A stretch of 64,000 nucleotides of DNA. It comes from Trogon surrucura (lineage: Eukaryota > Chordata > Aves > Trogoniformes > Trogonidae). Shown here in pieces: positions 11,805-24,709 of the stretch; position 1 is the first letter of the stretch, and the number at the start of each line of letters is the position of its first letter. Below the pieces are notes generated by a model, which was not told the DNA's origin, did not search any database, and saw only the letters and a list, made by a program, of their open reading frames with translations. The translations under genes were made by a program, and so were the position numbers. Location of the stretch: contig CM036658.1 of the NCBI GenBank assembly GCA_020746105.1, positions 10,338,689-10,402,688 of the forward strand. Reading direction: 5' to 3'.

Positions 11805-14800
11805 TTTTATAGGTTTTTGGTTCCTGGTCCCAGGAAATCAGTGCTGATATTCAGTTCAACCTCAAAGGAACAGAATCCCATGTCAGCAAGGAGGAAATTC
11901 AAAGACTCACATCAGGATATGTGATAAAATTCTACAAGTATTGAAGAATATACTTCACTGTCAACAACTACTAGAATTTTCATTCTAAACTCCAGTATGC
12001 TTTTCACCAGGTACATGAACTTTCCTTTCTGACCGTTTCATGTCGAGTAACAGGAACATCTTCCACACTCTACCTTTCAGTTTCCCTTTTTAGTTCCTAC
12101 AGACCTGTTCAAGGCTACAGCATTTAGGTAGGAAAACCAGAAGATCTATATTTAGATGCAGTGACCCTAGACCTGAATTCTGGTCTTAATCAACACTCCC
12201 AGTAGCTTCTCAGGGATTTCTGCCAGACTTAGCAGTGCAGGACTGAACCCAAAAAGTCTATTTCCATTGGCTTCAGCTGCTCCCGGGGAATCTGAGGAGA
12301 CCGAAGACTCTCATTTCTGTCTCAGCAGAAGAGAGAGTGATGACACAGCATGCTCTCACCCTTGTGATGGGCACTCCATGGGGGGAAAGGCTGTTCACAG
12401 GCAGAGACAAGAAAGTCACAGCAAAGAAGGAAGGATGTACACGCTGCACATTTCACACGGACCAGAAACAAGCAGGAAAGATACTGGAAAGTCAGTATTT
12501 CAGAAGACTTGACTGACAGCTGCTCTGAGCCTCTGCATTTTGTAAAATCTGATCTCAAACACGTGTCAGGGAGTCGGTGGCAGAACAAACAAAGTGAAAC
12601 TATCAGGGCATACAAAAGACACAGGAGTTGAAAATAGGAAAAGAAATTATTTGTGAATATCTGGCATCTGTCTAACACCCAACCACAGAGTAACACAGAG
12701 CTTTGTGTCCTCCATACACATCATCCTGGCTTCACATTTAGATAGTTTTATTAAATTTCATTTTTGTTCATCAAGGAAAAAGTGAACAAACAAAAAATCT
12801 TCCAATACCTAATTTTTCAAACTCCAGTTTCCACAAGAATGGTTCAGATGTTATTGAATAATATATGCATGCTTTTCCTCTTTTATTTCTGGCTCAGCCA
12901 TTGAGACCCATTATAATACTACAAAAGAAGAAACAAAGGAATACTCAAAGCCTTCTTTTCACTCTCTTTCAGCTCGTTTGGTACCGCTGTATCCACAGAA
13001 CTTGCATACATATACCCAAGGAAAAATAATAATTCAGCAACTGTATTGTGTGACAACCCCCTTCATGGGCTTTACAAGAGTAAGTTAGGTTACTCTACGT
13101 AACAGTAGTGACATAAAATATATAATTATTTATATAGAAGCTTGTAGAAATATAAACAAATATAAATACACATTACTATCACTTAGATTAAAAATATTTA
13201 AAATACACATTTCATACATATTCATGTGTAAACATACATAGTTACACATACACAACAACGTCAACAGTACAGGTTATTATAATCTTTATTATGCTTGCCT
13301 GCACACTCCTGTGCAAGAATTAGCACAGAATACAGCTATCCAAACTGCAACCACTAAAAACACCCACCAGAGTGATGACGTTAACTAACGCTGCCAAGAA
13401 ACTCCCACAAGTTTGAACAGCCTAACAACAGAATTCTCTTTAAGACTACTGACATTGTGTAAAAATGGTTTTTTTCAGTTACTTTTCTTATTTCTGTTCC
13501 AAAGGGCATTTTTTAAAAAATACCAGAATGACAACAAACAGTTCAGATTACTGAAAACTTGCTATAAATACCAGGGTGGAAGGAGAAAAGAAAGAGAGAG
13601 AAACCTGCTAAGCCTACTCAAAGTATGAAGCCATTTGAAATTTTAATTGCCTGTGTAGCATTAATGAAGGCCTAGGTTTGATTTCTTCTTCAATATTTTT
13701 ATTTTTGGTCTATAACTCCTGCTATGAGCAATTTCAGCTTAACAATGCATTAATGCAGCATGGTTCAAAATTTCCTGACGTGGTTTTAAACCTTAAAAAC
13801 AACTATGACTACGAAGTATCAACCAAGTCCTTACGTGGAGCTAAAAAATTCAAGGGACAAAGGCCAGTCCTTCACATCACTTCAGTTACTATGAGATTCC
13901 CATATCTTCTTGGTTCCAGCTATTAAAATCAAATTCACACTGCTGATGAGGGTGAGTTGGCTCCCTGACTGTTTTGCAGAGAAGGATCTTACAAGAATTT
14001 GTACTACTGTAGCCTTTTTAGGTTAGATACCTAATTTTACCTAAAATGTATACAGAAAGGTAAACTCTTGTGTTTGAAAAAGCTGAAACAGTTGAAGAAA
14101 AATGGAAATGTAATTGGGATCTGTGTCCCCTTACCACATCTGAAAAGACCCAGCATTCGTCTGGTTTCCTTAATTATGTAAACCAGGCTAATGAACGGCA
14201 TCTTTTCCTCCAGCTCTTCCTTCAGAAAGCATCTCCACAAATCGGTGCCTGTATGTCACTGTATTTTCAGATGTTACTAGAAACCAACACAGAAGCAAAA
14301 GTGTATCCTGTGCATTCAAGGGCTTTTCTTTTACTCCTTGAGAGGCCTTAGTTAACCCAACTGAAGTGAACAGAAATCTTTCCACTAGGCTTCAGTAAAG
14401 CTGGATTTTTTACAGGTTTCTGTGTTAGGTTTCTCCTGCTTCTTTTACAGGCAGTCCCCACCTCTTTCTCTCCTAATCCATTCTATGAATTTTCCTCTAC
14501 TTGTTTTTTTTTTCTTCTTAAAGTGAAAAGTATGAGGAGAGGCATAGTGCAAAACATCACACAGCTGTATTTTTAAATTATTCACAAAATCTTAACAGCA
14601 TATATGAAAGTATTTTAAAAAACTCCCTTGTTATGGTATTATATTTTAGAAACAGTCATGCATCACAAATGACTGTGCTACTGGTTTGGTTCATTCTAAT
14701 TTTGAACCTTGTATGTTTCATTTAGACAATAAGCAGAGTAACTCCAGGCAGAAGCCTGGCAATAGAGATGGAAGGGAATTGTAAAAATCATAATACTATG

Positions 14801-15119
14801 AAGAAACAGAATTACATCTTTGGAGTGTAATGGCATTAATAAAAAGGAAATTTACTGAAATACGGTTACACCAGAAGAAAATTACTGTTTTCAAAATTCA
14901 GAAAATTAAACAGAAGAACATTCGTTGGTTAGAAAGGTTTTTCCTTAACTAATGTGAAGATCTACAGTTTAAATAACTTCTATATTGTTTTATATTGTAA
15001 GATACTCATCCAAGTATATAAGTTTTCATCCTCTAAGAGAAGCTAATAGAACTTAAGTGAACTGATTCTTCAGGCAGAAAAGAACAAGAATTTCAATATT
15101 CCTAATGCCACGCTCAAAC

Positions 15120-15305
15120 TGTGCTTTAGATGGCTTGTCACGGGAAGATAAAAAGACGGCTTTATTCTGCTCACGATGCTGGCCCCTTTGTGAGCAGCCT
15201 GATGTCTCACGAAGTCCAAACAGCATTAATCATCTTCCCTGGGATGGATTATGAGTGGGAATGATTGCTCCAGCAACTGCTGGAAATCACAGGCATCACT
15301 TACTA
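15120..15305. promoter_or_regulatory. Candidate conserved non-coding element in intron 5
   Basis: A stretch of mixed base composition within AT-rich DNA, without simple repeats or open frames. It has several homeodomain-like TAAT/GGATTA words (CATTAATCATC near 15221, GGATGGATTATG near 15242). It looks like the enhancers often found in long developmental-gene introns, but this is by eye only. Confidence 0.2.
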
Positions 15306-16984
15306 AAGTCCATCCTCCCACCTCAGTCAAAATTTCTTCTCTATAGGCAAGACATAAGCCTATACAGAAGCGACATCAGCCACTTTACAGTAATAAAACA
15401 GTAATTGCAGCTGGCTGTGAAAATCTTTTCTCTGGAAGGATCCTGATGGTCTCAGAGCTGGTGGCACAAAGTGGCACCACTCAGCAAGTAAAAAGGTCTG
15501 AAAGGAACCTTAAATCCTGTTCTGAAAAATTGCAAGAGGAGTGAAAATTTTTTGTAATTACATCAAAATTGAATTTTTGTCAGTATAGAACTTTGTATTA
15601 TATGCCTTAACTCCAGCATGGAGAGGGAACATCTTTTCACATATGTACCTGAACTGTCATATTTGCATACAGCAGTCCAATAACCACAGGAATCCTTTAC
15701 CTAACGAATGCAAGATTAGATTCTGAATTGTACCATCTGAAACTTAATTTTGTGACACTGATCTTCAACTTCCAATCAACTGATTGGCTTTTGTTTTGCT
15801 TTCCTGTATTTAAAAAAGTTACTCAGGAAAGTAAACATCTTACAGCTTCAAATGATAGAATTTCTATACTGGAAAATGTCTCTTCCATTGCTACATTTTA
15901 TTATTTTCAGATGTTTTTGGTTTAGCTAGGAGGCCTTGCTTAAACTTTCCATTTACTGCAGATACTGTAGATTAAGCTTGCACAATACATTCAGAAGCAA
16001 TGAAAGCTTTTGGGCATCAGACTGCAGAGTGTGGAGAAGGTACATGACGTCCCTGGTAGTACAATGTCTAAAAAGTCGCATTATAGTACGATCCATCAGT
16101 TTAATGAACTGAAATAAGGTCAAAAATTAACAAGGATTCTCATTTTCTATTTTTCCTGTCATTTATGCTACAAGGCACAAAGGTTGAAAAGATACAAAAA
16201 TACTCTCTATGTCCAGCATATAAATTAGGTTTTGAGTTCTAGATGTAAAGAGGAGACAAAGTTCAAGGTCTTGTAGGAGATGAAGAGCAAAATTTTAGCT
16301 CACACAGGAAGGTCACTTACTGTCAGTCCTAATAAGGAAGCTGCAGATTCACAGTAACATGGAATGAGGGACTAAGGAATGGTACACCCACTCTGGAAAT
16401 CCTGAAAGTACAGAGAGGGTAACAGAAACAGCCTACTGTGTTCCACTCCAGTACAAGAGGATAATTTGGGAGGAAAAGCAAGGCAGGAAGGAAAAAGCAG
16501 GCTACACAGCTGGATATCATGGCAGTATGGAGTTGTATCTTTTTAGGCATGGCAGCAAATTATTCCTCTTCAGTCAGAGATTTACAGCTACACAGAAAAG
16601 ACAACAGAAAGATTCCTGCAGAAGAAAGAAAATTAATATGACAGTTTTAAGGTGTGAAGAGAAGGTCTGGACATGAACTACAGACATATTTTTCCTTGAT
16701 GAGCTGCACTTATTGAATGCACAATGAATTGGAGGTACTTTGAGAGCCTGTTAGCTATATTAGAGCCCAATTTCCAAGAACCACCTGGAGCTCCTTATAA
16801 AGTCAGTAAGAGAAATGCTTTTCTTCACCTTTGAAAAAGCAGGACACAATCTTAATTGATTCTTGCAGGCTAAGAATCAGCGTGATGTGAGACAGATGTA
16901 GAATAGCTTTTCTCTGTAGAAAATGTTACCTATCATAATGTTTCACTCACGTTAAAATGGTATCACACACCTGCCTCCCAAGAG

Positions 16985-17044
16985 AGCAAGAGACCATACA
17001 TGGTCATCATGGTCAAGCAGAGAGACCACACATGGTCATCAGGC
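16985..17044. repeat. About 31-bp imperfect tandem duplication
   Basis: Two copies sharing AGAGACCAYACATGGTCATCA, separated by ATGGTCAAGC. Confidence 0.8.
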
Positions 17045-19179
17045 TGCAGAATTTTCTACCCCTTCCCAGCCCTGATTAAGAAAAGATGACCATGTTTATT
17101 ACTGACAGGAATACAGAAATCTTTTGCCATCATCCATTCGTATACGTCATGATACATGCCATACCCTAACTGAAAATCAGCTCAAAGCTCATGTAAAAGA
17201 CAAAGCTCTGCACTTATGGGCTAAGTCTGCATTGCATGTCAAGCTGCACCGGCAAAATACAACACTCAGAAAGTGGTTTCTTAAACTTGAAGATGACAAA
17301 GTATCCACAGCAGTGATTTGCCTCTTAACCTGTAACACACGTAGTCAACAGTTTCTTCTTTGAAAAATAAATTGCGTATCACAACAGCAAAATGCACAAA
17401 ATCACTAAAAACATAGCAAGATTGTCACAGTACCACAAAGCCACATGCTGAGGTGAGTGTCCTTAATGGGGCACACTAAGTAGCTCAAGATTCAGAGGAG
17501 ATCAGACAGACTCTTCTAGTAATATTTCCTTCATGAGGATTATTATTACCTCTTCTTCTTTTCACTTTGTATTTAAGATGAGTAAGAACTGATCTTAGTG
17601 ATATCCCTCCTGCTTTTTTCCTGAAATTTATCCAAAATCCTTACTGCATGGCTTTTAACACCTCAGTGAGTTTAGCAGCACGTTAAGATTTCCAGCCAAT
17701 ACCTTACTACGGCTTTCGAAGCACGTTGATAGTGTCACCATGTCTATAGCTCCACTACCATGAACCAACGACATGCTGAAACCCAGCTATGAACCGACCT
17801 TAAGCACAAACATCTTCATTTTCCCTTGGGTTCATCAAAACGCTTTCTGCCAGTCCCTGACTAATGCAGATTTTACCACCTACCCATGTTGCTTTTATTT
17901 CGTACAATTTCATTCCTGTCTTCCTTCCAGTGTTATCAATTCATTGCTTCATACGGAACATTTCACCTCCAGCTTTATTTGTTATTTCCACTGACTTCTC
18001 CTTTCCTGTTCTTTCAGGCTTTGCATGCTTTGAACACTTTGCATATCACTGGCTATTAGCTGGCTAATTTAAACTATTCTCTATAAAGAGTCATCTAAGC
18101 AAAGGTCAGCAACAGAATTTTACAAACCAGTATTCCTAAGGAGATATTTGTGTGAAAACATCACAATTTTCTTCTACCTTTACTAGATCAAGAGAAGTCC
18201 TAACTGAACTACAAAAGTATTTGATATTGATCCAATAACACTTAAAGATCAATTTAAATTAAATTACATTTTATTGCCATCAACCTAGTTAATACTAATA
18301 AATAAAGCTATTTTAGACTTCTGCTAGCACACAGATAGGAAAGATAGATATCCATCATCCATGTCTACCATTAACAATATTTCAAGTCCTTAATGAGAAA
18401 ACGAGCAAATAACACCCTCTCTTTCTTCTTTTTAGAACAACCTGAAAGTTAAGACCACTAGAACCTTCAGTAGCTCTTTGGGAGAAATTACAGAGCAAAC
18501 AGGTCTGAGCAGGCAGCTTCTAGAAGAGGAAAAAGTAGTGTTCTCCCAAAGGACTCATGGCAAGTATCTTTCGCGTCAAACATTCCTATTTATAATTTTG
18601 ATCAAATATTGGTCAGTTGCATGCTTTGTGCAACATCTTCTGCTTTGTCCGTGTTCTTGCTTTGTCTCAAAGAACAAGCACGATGCAGTTAAGTCTCCTT
18701 TGACTGTTTTTCAAATTATGATGATGATTTCTCTGACTACAAGAACTATTAACTAAATCCTTTGAAAGAATTTTAATCTTAGCATACATATTCATACTGA
18801 TGTGTGCTGGTTGGATGACTGCAAAATTTTGGAACACAAAAAAGAAAGAAGAAATGCAACTTTCCAGATCAGACACAAACCATGTCACAACAGCCTGAGT
18901 GAGTGAGAACATGAATCAAAATAATTTTTACTCTTAAATACACTTTTGTTTCTATTGACAAAATTTTACTGCATTATTCACAGATTTCCTATATTGATGT
19001 AAGGCCACAGCAGCATTATGGCCACACATAAAAATGGTGACAAACATTCACCCAGGGCAAACACCACCACACCACTTTCATATGGAACAAGTGAGGTTAT
19101 TCATCAGTATCTAAAATGACACATAAAACGCGTCACAGTAGACAGGCCATAAAGAAGCCAGCTATGTAATTACTCCACG

Positions 19180-19283
19180 AGTTTTCAGCTTTTGCCTTTC
19201 AGTTTCTCTCTCCCATCCCATTGCAGCTGAGTGAGCAAGTGGCTAGGTGGGGGCTTACCTGCCAGCTGGGATCAACCCACCAC
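19180..19283 (+). mobile_element. ERVL-type LTR 3' end fragment
   Basis: The sequence GTGGGGGCTTACCTGCCAGC followed by GGATCAACCCACCACA matches the typical 3' terminus of avian ERVL LTRs (GTGGGCACCTGGC...AACCCACCACA). TTCTCTCTCCCATCCC before it is also typical. Only the last ~100 bases are recognisable. Confidence 0.6.
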
Positions 19284-19777
19284 AGGAGCTGCTTGCTTTG
19301 ATTTAATTGCTTGCATGTGCTGAGACTTCAGTCCAAGTCGTGGGATCTTCAGACTAACAGCCTAACCCAGTTCCCATATTTACAACAAATGCTTCTTGTG
19401 GATGCTGTCAGCATGTGGGTCAATGAGCAAGGATGGGAGACAAAACCACTTTTTGATTCAACGAAACAAGACTTGAAAAATTTTCATAAAACTTAAGATC
19501 AGAAAACAGTAAAAATTTTGTTCTTGTATTTTGATGCTGTACTCGAAGGGCAGTTAAGAGCTTTCCATTTAAAGGCTTCTTTTTGAAACTTGATATTAAT
19601 AACAAAAAGTATGTCATAGAAGAACCAGAGGAAGTGGAATATTTTCAAGAAGATTATTTCCTTCTGCACAAAGAATTCATGACTGCAGTTTAAAAACCAG
19701 ATTAATGTAAGCCTATGAGGCAGATCAAGTCAGAGCGTAAAAAGAAGACACAGACCCCAGAAGGGCAGAGCATGACT
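19284..19777. other. Unannotated intron 5 sequence
   Basis: Nothing recognised between the LTR fragment and the CR1 copy. Confidence 0.6.
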
Positions 19778-21113
19778 TTAGAATCATAGAATGATTTTGG
19801 TTGGAAGGGAGCTCAAAGATCACCTAGTTCCAACCCCCCTGCCATGGCAGGGACATCTCCCACTAGATCAGGCTGCTCAGACCCCCATCCTGGCCTTGAA
19901 CACCTTCCGGGATGGAGCATCCACAGCCTCCCTGGGCAGCCTGTTCCTGTGCCTCACCACCCTCAGGCTAAAGAACTTCTTCCTTATATCTAGTCTAAAC
20001 CTACGCTCTTCCAGCTTCCACCCCTTACCCCTCATCCTATCACTACAGGCCCTTGTAAGAAGTCCCTCCCCAGCCTTGTTGTAGGCCCCCTTCAGGTACT
20101 GGAAGGCCACTAAAAGGTCTCCCCAGAGTCTTCTCTTTTCCAGGCTGAACTAGCCTAACTTTCTCAGCCTGTCCTGATAGTAGAGGTGTTCCAGCTCTCC
20201 GACCATCTTGGTAGCTCTCCTCTGGACTCCCTCCAACAGCTCGATGTCCTTCTTGTGTTGGGGGTTCCAGGTGGGACCTCACAAGGGCAGAGCAGAGGGG
20301 CAGAATCACCTCCCTTGACCTGCTGGTCACACATCTCTTGATGCATCCCAGGACACGGTTGGCTTTCTGGACCACAAGCAAACACTGTTGGCTCATGTTG
20401 ATCTTCTCGTCCACCAACAAGCCCAAATCCTTCTCCTCAGGGCTGCTTTCAACCTACTCATTGGCCAGCCTCTATCTGTGCTTGGGATTGCCTTGATCCA
20501 GGTGCAGGACCTTACACTTGGCCTTACTAAACTTCATGAGCTTGGTCTGGGCCCACCTCTCAAGCCTGTCAAGATCCCTCTGGATGGCATCCCTTCCCTC
20601 CAGTGTGCAAACTTGCTGAGGGTGCGCTTGATGCCACTGCCCATGTTGCCAACAAAGATGTTAAATAGTATCAGTGCCAGTATTGATCCCTGAGGGACAC
20701 CACCTGTCACTGGTTTCCACTTGAACGTTGAGCCATTGACCGCAACTCTTTGACTGAGAACTTCCAGCAAGTTCCTTATCCAGTGAGTGGTCCATCCATG
20801 AAATCCATGTATTTCCAACTTGGAGACCAGGATGTCATGTGGGACAATGTCAAAGGTCTTGCACAAGTCCAGGTAGATGAGATCAGCTGCTCTTCCCATG
20901 TCAATTGACTCTGCTAATCCATCATAAAAAGCCACCAGATTTGTCAGGTAGGATCTTCCCTTGGTGAAGTCATGTTGGTTGTCACCAATCACCTCCACAT
21001 TTTCCATGTGCCATAGCAGAGCCCTCAGAAAGATCTGCTCCATGATCTTGCCAGGTGCAGAGGTGAGACTGACTGGCCTGTAGTTGCCTGAGTTTTCCTT
21101 TTTTCCCTTTTTG
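19778..21113 (-). mobile_element. CR1 LINE, broken RT region and 3' end
   Basis: Reversed CR1 tail at 19781 (AGAATCATAGAATG), then 3' UTR and RT. The minus-strand frame 20534-21043 (169 codons) carries the RT motif Tyr-Leu-Asp-Leu near 20870 and Phe-Thr-Lys-Gly-Arg-Ser near 20960. The usual Ala-Asp-Asp box is damaged: after Lys-Phe-Ala the frame goes straight to a later part of the protein, so a small deletion removed it near 20610. The 5' end is truncated near 21113 in a CCCTTTTTG stretch. Confidence 0.93.
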
Positions 21114-21286
21114 AGTTCACACTCAAGTTCACAGAAATTCTGTGGATACCCTATATTTTAGTTAGCTGTGCTGGCAGCACTGCATTGCAGAGTTAAGACT
21201 TTCATCTTTGAGCTCTTTTCTAAACAAGTACATAACTCCTGCTTCCTAATTATGAAAAGAGACCCTGACCAGCCAAGTACAGCTCA

Positions 21287-21578
21287 TGTTGGGAGTTTGT
21301 CCGTGAGAATGGACAAGATGCTTCTTGTACACCAGATGTGCATGGGAGTGAATGGGAGAGTACAATCAAAACAGACCTGGGAAAGTCTGTTCTCCCTGTG
21401 TGATAAGAGAGTGACTGAAGGAGTACATGAGCTAATAACAACCCTGGCTCCATAGCCTGTTTCTTGTTTGTAACCCACAAATAGTGCTTCTTGCTAATAA
21501 GTATAAACATGTGTGATTGCTTGCAATAAAGCGAATTCCATTTTCCACCATGTCGGAGTTCGTGCGTGCTTCTCCACA
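21287..21578 (+). mobile_element. Candidate alpharetrovirus/ERVK-like solo LTR
   Basis: About 292 bases starting TGTTGGGAG and ending CTCCACA. Near its end are a TATA-like TATAAAC (21502), a polyadenylation signal AATAAA (21525-21530) and then GCGAATTCCATTTTCCACCA. This closely spaced TATA, AATAAA and CATTTT-CCACCA order resembles avian leukosis-type LTRs, where the poly(A) signal sits just before R. No target-site duplication is evident (AGCTCA on the left, AAATTC on the right), so the borders are tentative. Confidence 0.5.
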
Positions 21579-21600
21579 AAATTCATATACCTTCATATAC

Positions 21601-21617
21601 AAAAAAAAAAAAAAAAA
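21601..21617. repeat. Poly(A) tract next to the candidate LTR
   Basis: 17 A in a row after CTTCATATAC, about 22 bases beyond the proposed LTR end. Confidence 0.9.
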
Positions 21618-24600
21618 TCCAAGCAGGAGATTGCAGAATTCCTGCAATTTCCATTTCAAAACTCATCCCCACACCAACCTGAATTTAAAAAAATATTCTG
21701 AGTCAATAAGTACGCAAAAAGCCTCTTTGTTCCGACTGCTAGGGTCTAACTGAGGTAGGAATACTGGTAAGTATAGCATTGTGGAAGAATCAATGTGGCT
21801 TTTGTGAAAGAAAACCGAAACCTCATGTAGTTCCTTAATGAATCAACACAGCTCTTAGGTGGAAGCAGATACAGCCTAGTGGGATATCCAAAGGACCTCA
21901 GCTGCAGGCTCTTCGAGAAAACAAGGCACAACATAAGACAGAAGTTCCTTATACGAGTCAGAAACAAGAAGAGGAAATGGAGGGTATGAGACCAATTTTC
22001 ATACTGGAAGGAAGCTGGGACCCATGCTGATTAGTGTATTCCTAAGTGATCTCAAGAGTGAGGAAAGGGACAAAGTAAGCTGCTCACAAGCACCATGGAA
22101 AAATGAGTAACAAGGTGTTAAAAATTATCTCGGTGCTACTTGCTTAGAAAAATCCTGAGCCACAAAATTCTCTGACCCTGGCAAAAAAAAACCAACTTCG
22201 GGAAAATGCCATTCTTCCTGTTAAACCGGCTATCAGCAGCGACAGGATTCTAGGCTCAGCTGTCCCTTTGGTCTGATTTTGTGCAGCAGCTCTCCCATAC
22301 GTTGTAACTCCTTCTTCAGGAATTTTGACTATTTTTTCATTCTCTTAATGCTGTATAATGCAAACATCTATACAACATGAAAAGTGTTACAAATTATACC
22401 TCAGCAAGATCTCTTTTATGGGCAGAGTTCTTCAAGTTTTTTTCACGTTGTTCAAGTTTTTCAAAAGTTCTTATAAGCAATAGAGAGATCTAACACAATT
22501 GCAGACATCTGTAACAATTACAGACATGAAGAACTTCCAAAGTTCCTGATTTCCCCAGAGGATCTCTCAAGCCTCCTCTCACAATATTCTGAAATTTATC
22601 AGTAAATTTATTTGTCTAATTTGTCCTATACATCATACAGCCACAAAAGCAGAGAACTTGTTTTTTTCTTCATTTTTTTAAAACTCAATTCTTTTAAGTT
22701 ATTTCTATTTTTTTCCAGTTGCCTACCTAAGCAATATAAAACATTAGCACTTGCTGAATTTGACAGAAGTCTTCCTATTCACTTCAATGTTTCAGGGGGC
22801 TTTGTACTTTGTTTGTTAAAGACAATTCCTGTTGACAAGTGTCTCAATTTTATTGTGATCTCTAACTTACCTAGATATTCTGCAAATACGTCCAGATTTG
22901 TATTTTTTGGGATATATTACAAATTAATTAGTTTAAAAAAAAAAAACAAAACCGACATAACAAACAACTAATAATTTTCCTAATTTCTCTGAAGAAATTA
23001 TTTTTTCTTCTGAAACTATTAACAAAGCCATCATGGCTTAGGTCAGCTCCTGTAGTATCACCCCTCAAGTAATCCAAAAAAGTCATATTCTAATGCATCT
23101 GATGAACAGTAAAATTTTCACTGTTGAAGGAAAGGGGCGAGACTAGACAGGACTTTCCAAAAGCATCATCTTCCTTCTCCTCCGTAACAAGTTCCTCACT
23201 CATTATTTTGGCCTAATGCAGTATTTTACCAGATCCTTATTTTACTTTTCAGTGAGTGTGTAACATAACCCAGTCTAAGTCCTATCTGACATCTAAAACC
23301 CCAGTATTTTATGCTTTCTTGAACCTGCTCCTCCTGTAGGTAACAGAAAACACGTTTTCAGATACAGATTTTAAATTTTTGTATTTATAAAGAAAATACA
23401 TCTATTTGCCATAAGAATAGAGTATAACAACTTTGCTAGCTCCTTCTTTCATTTCATAGTCTGGAGAAGTGTAGCTACAGTGCCTCACTTTTAAACTCTG
23501 ACTGGAAGCAAAGTACCTTTCCCTGTGCCTGAGTTGCAGAATAGCTCCATTTTACTCTCGTAAAAATTCTCAAATCCTTGGAAGAGCTTAATCAAACCTA
23601 TGTTTTCATCGTTCTTTTGTAGATCTAGTTTAAAGGCAAAAAAAATCAGCTTTTCTTTCTAACACAAGATACAACACCATACTTATAATACTTTATTACT
23701 TACCTGTTGAATGTCTGAACCAACTGAAAATTATTAAAGATTTCAAGTGCTTCAAAACAAGCTACAGTAAAAAGTAACATGGATGCTTCATTGAAGGATT
23801 TATACCTTTTTCTTTTGCATGCGCTTACTGTTTGTGGATAAAATAGTGTTCTAATTTTGTGGGGTTTTGTCTTTTTTTCCTCCCCAGTTTCATCTCTGGA
23901 ATAGCTTTTAATTGCTCCATACTCCTCAAAATAGTTTCTCAGGGATTCGGAATGGGAAGGTGCGCAGAGGCTGCTTCTGATAAATGGCTCTGTACAGAAG
24001 TCACACAGAGCTAAGGATGCCCAGAGCTACCTGCTTCCTGCAGGGCTTGATTTCAACACAAAAAGGAAAGGAAGGAACCAGATCTCCAGTCATGCCATAC
24101 CCTTTAACACATACTGTCAGCTTCCCACAAAAGCCCATATTCAGTTTAAGCATCTTTCCCTCTTCTCACTTGCAACAACAAGTCACAGAAACTCTCCAGA
24201 CCAGAGACTCTCTTTGTTCACTCACTGTGAAGATTTTCCAAGTAATTTGTAAGTATGTGCTACATACTATTATCATTCTAGCAGTAAGTGGCTTTGTTTG
24301 CTGTATCCATTGCTGGACACTTATGTAATTGACTGTGATAATCCAGCCAGAGGAAAAGTGGGCTAGAGGGTGGGAATGCTTATCATCACATCCTCAAGTA
24401 CCCAGAGAAAGTAAACAAGGCAAGTGAGAGAAAGATACTGCGTGGCACTACACTGCTTTCTTAGCCATTACTGCCAACAGCATGTTCCCCATTATCCACT
24501 GTCTTTTTTTTAAAATTGCAAAATGTTAAATCTTTCTCACAGGTAGAAGTGAGAACTTTTTTAATACCTAACTACAGATAAACATACATTCTGTAGACAG

Positions 24601-24709
24601 CATGCAGGGTTTCTAATGCTTTAGATAGCTATTTGTCAGCTTGTGAAAGGCAAGTGAAAGAAAGTCTGAAAACCTTGTTAACGGAAGTAACTATGGATGC
24701 CAAAATCAC
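21618..24709. other. Unannotated intron 5 sequence
   Basis: AT-rich; frames of 119 (22612) and 114 codons (23984) on the plus strand have low-complexity or unremarkable products and no recognised family. Confidence 0.6.

Larger units (their letters stand above)
7056..19179. other. 12-kb repeat-poor part of FBN2 intron 5
   Basis: No CR1 or LTR is visible for 12 kb, unlike the rest of the window. Frames are short and typical of chance. Holds two short tandem duplications, a poly(A) tract and the candidate element at 15120. Confidence 0.6.

Noticed and set aside
12267..12696. 81- and 124-codon frames on opposite strands
   Set aside because: They overlap each other, have no recognisable domain and no splice or promoter context.
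22612..24328. Plus-strand frames of 119 and 114 codons
   Set aside because: AT-rich, with hydrophobic or low-complexity products and no family resemblance; length is within chance for 3 kb of this composition.
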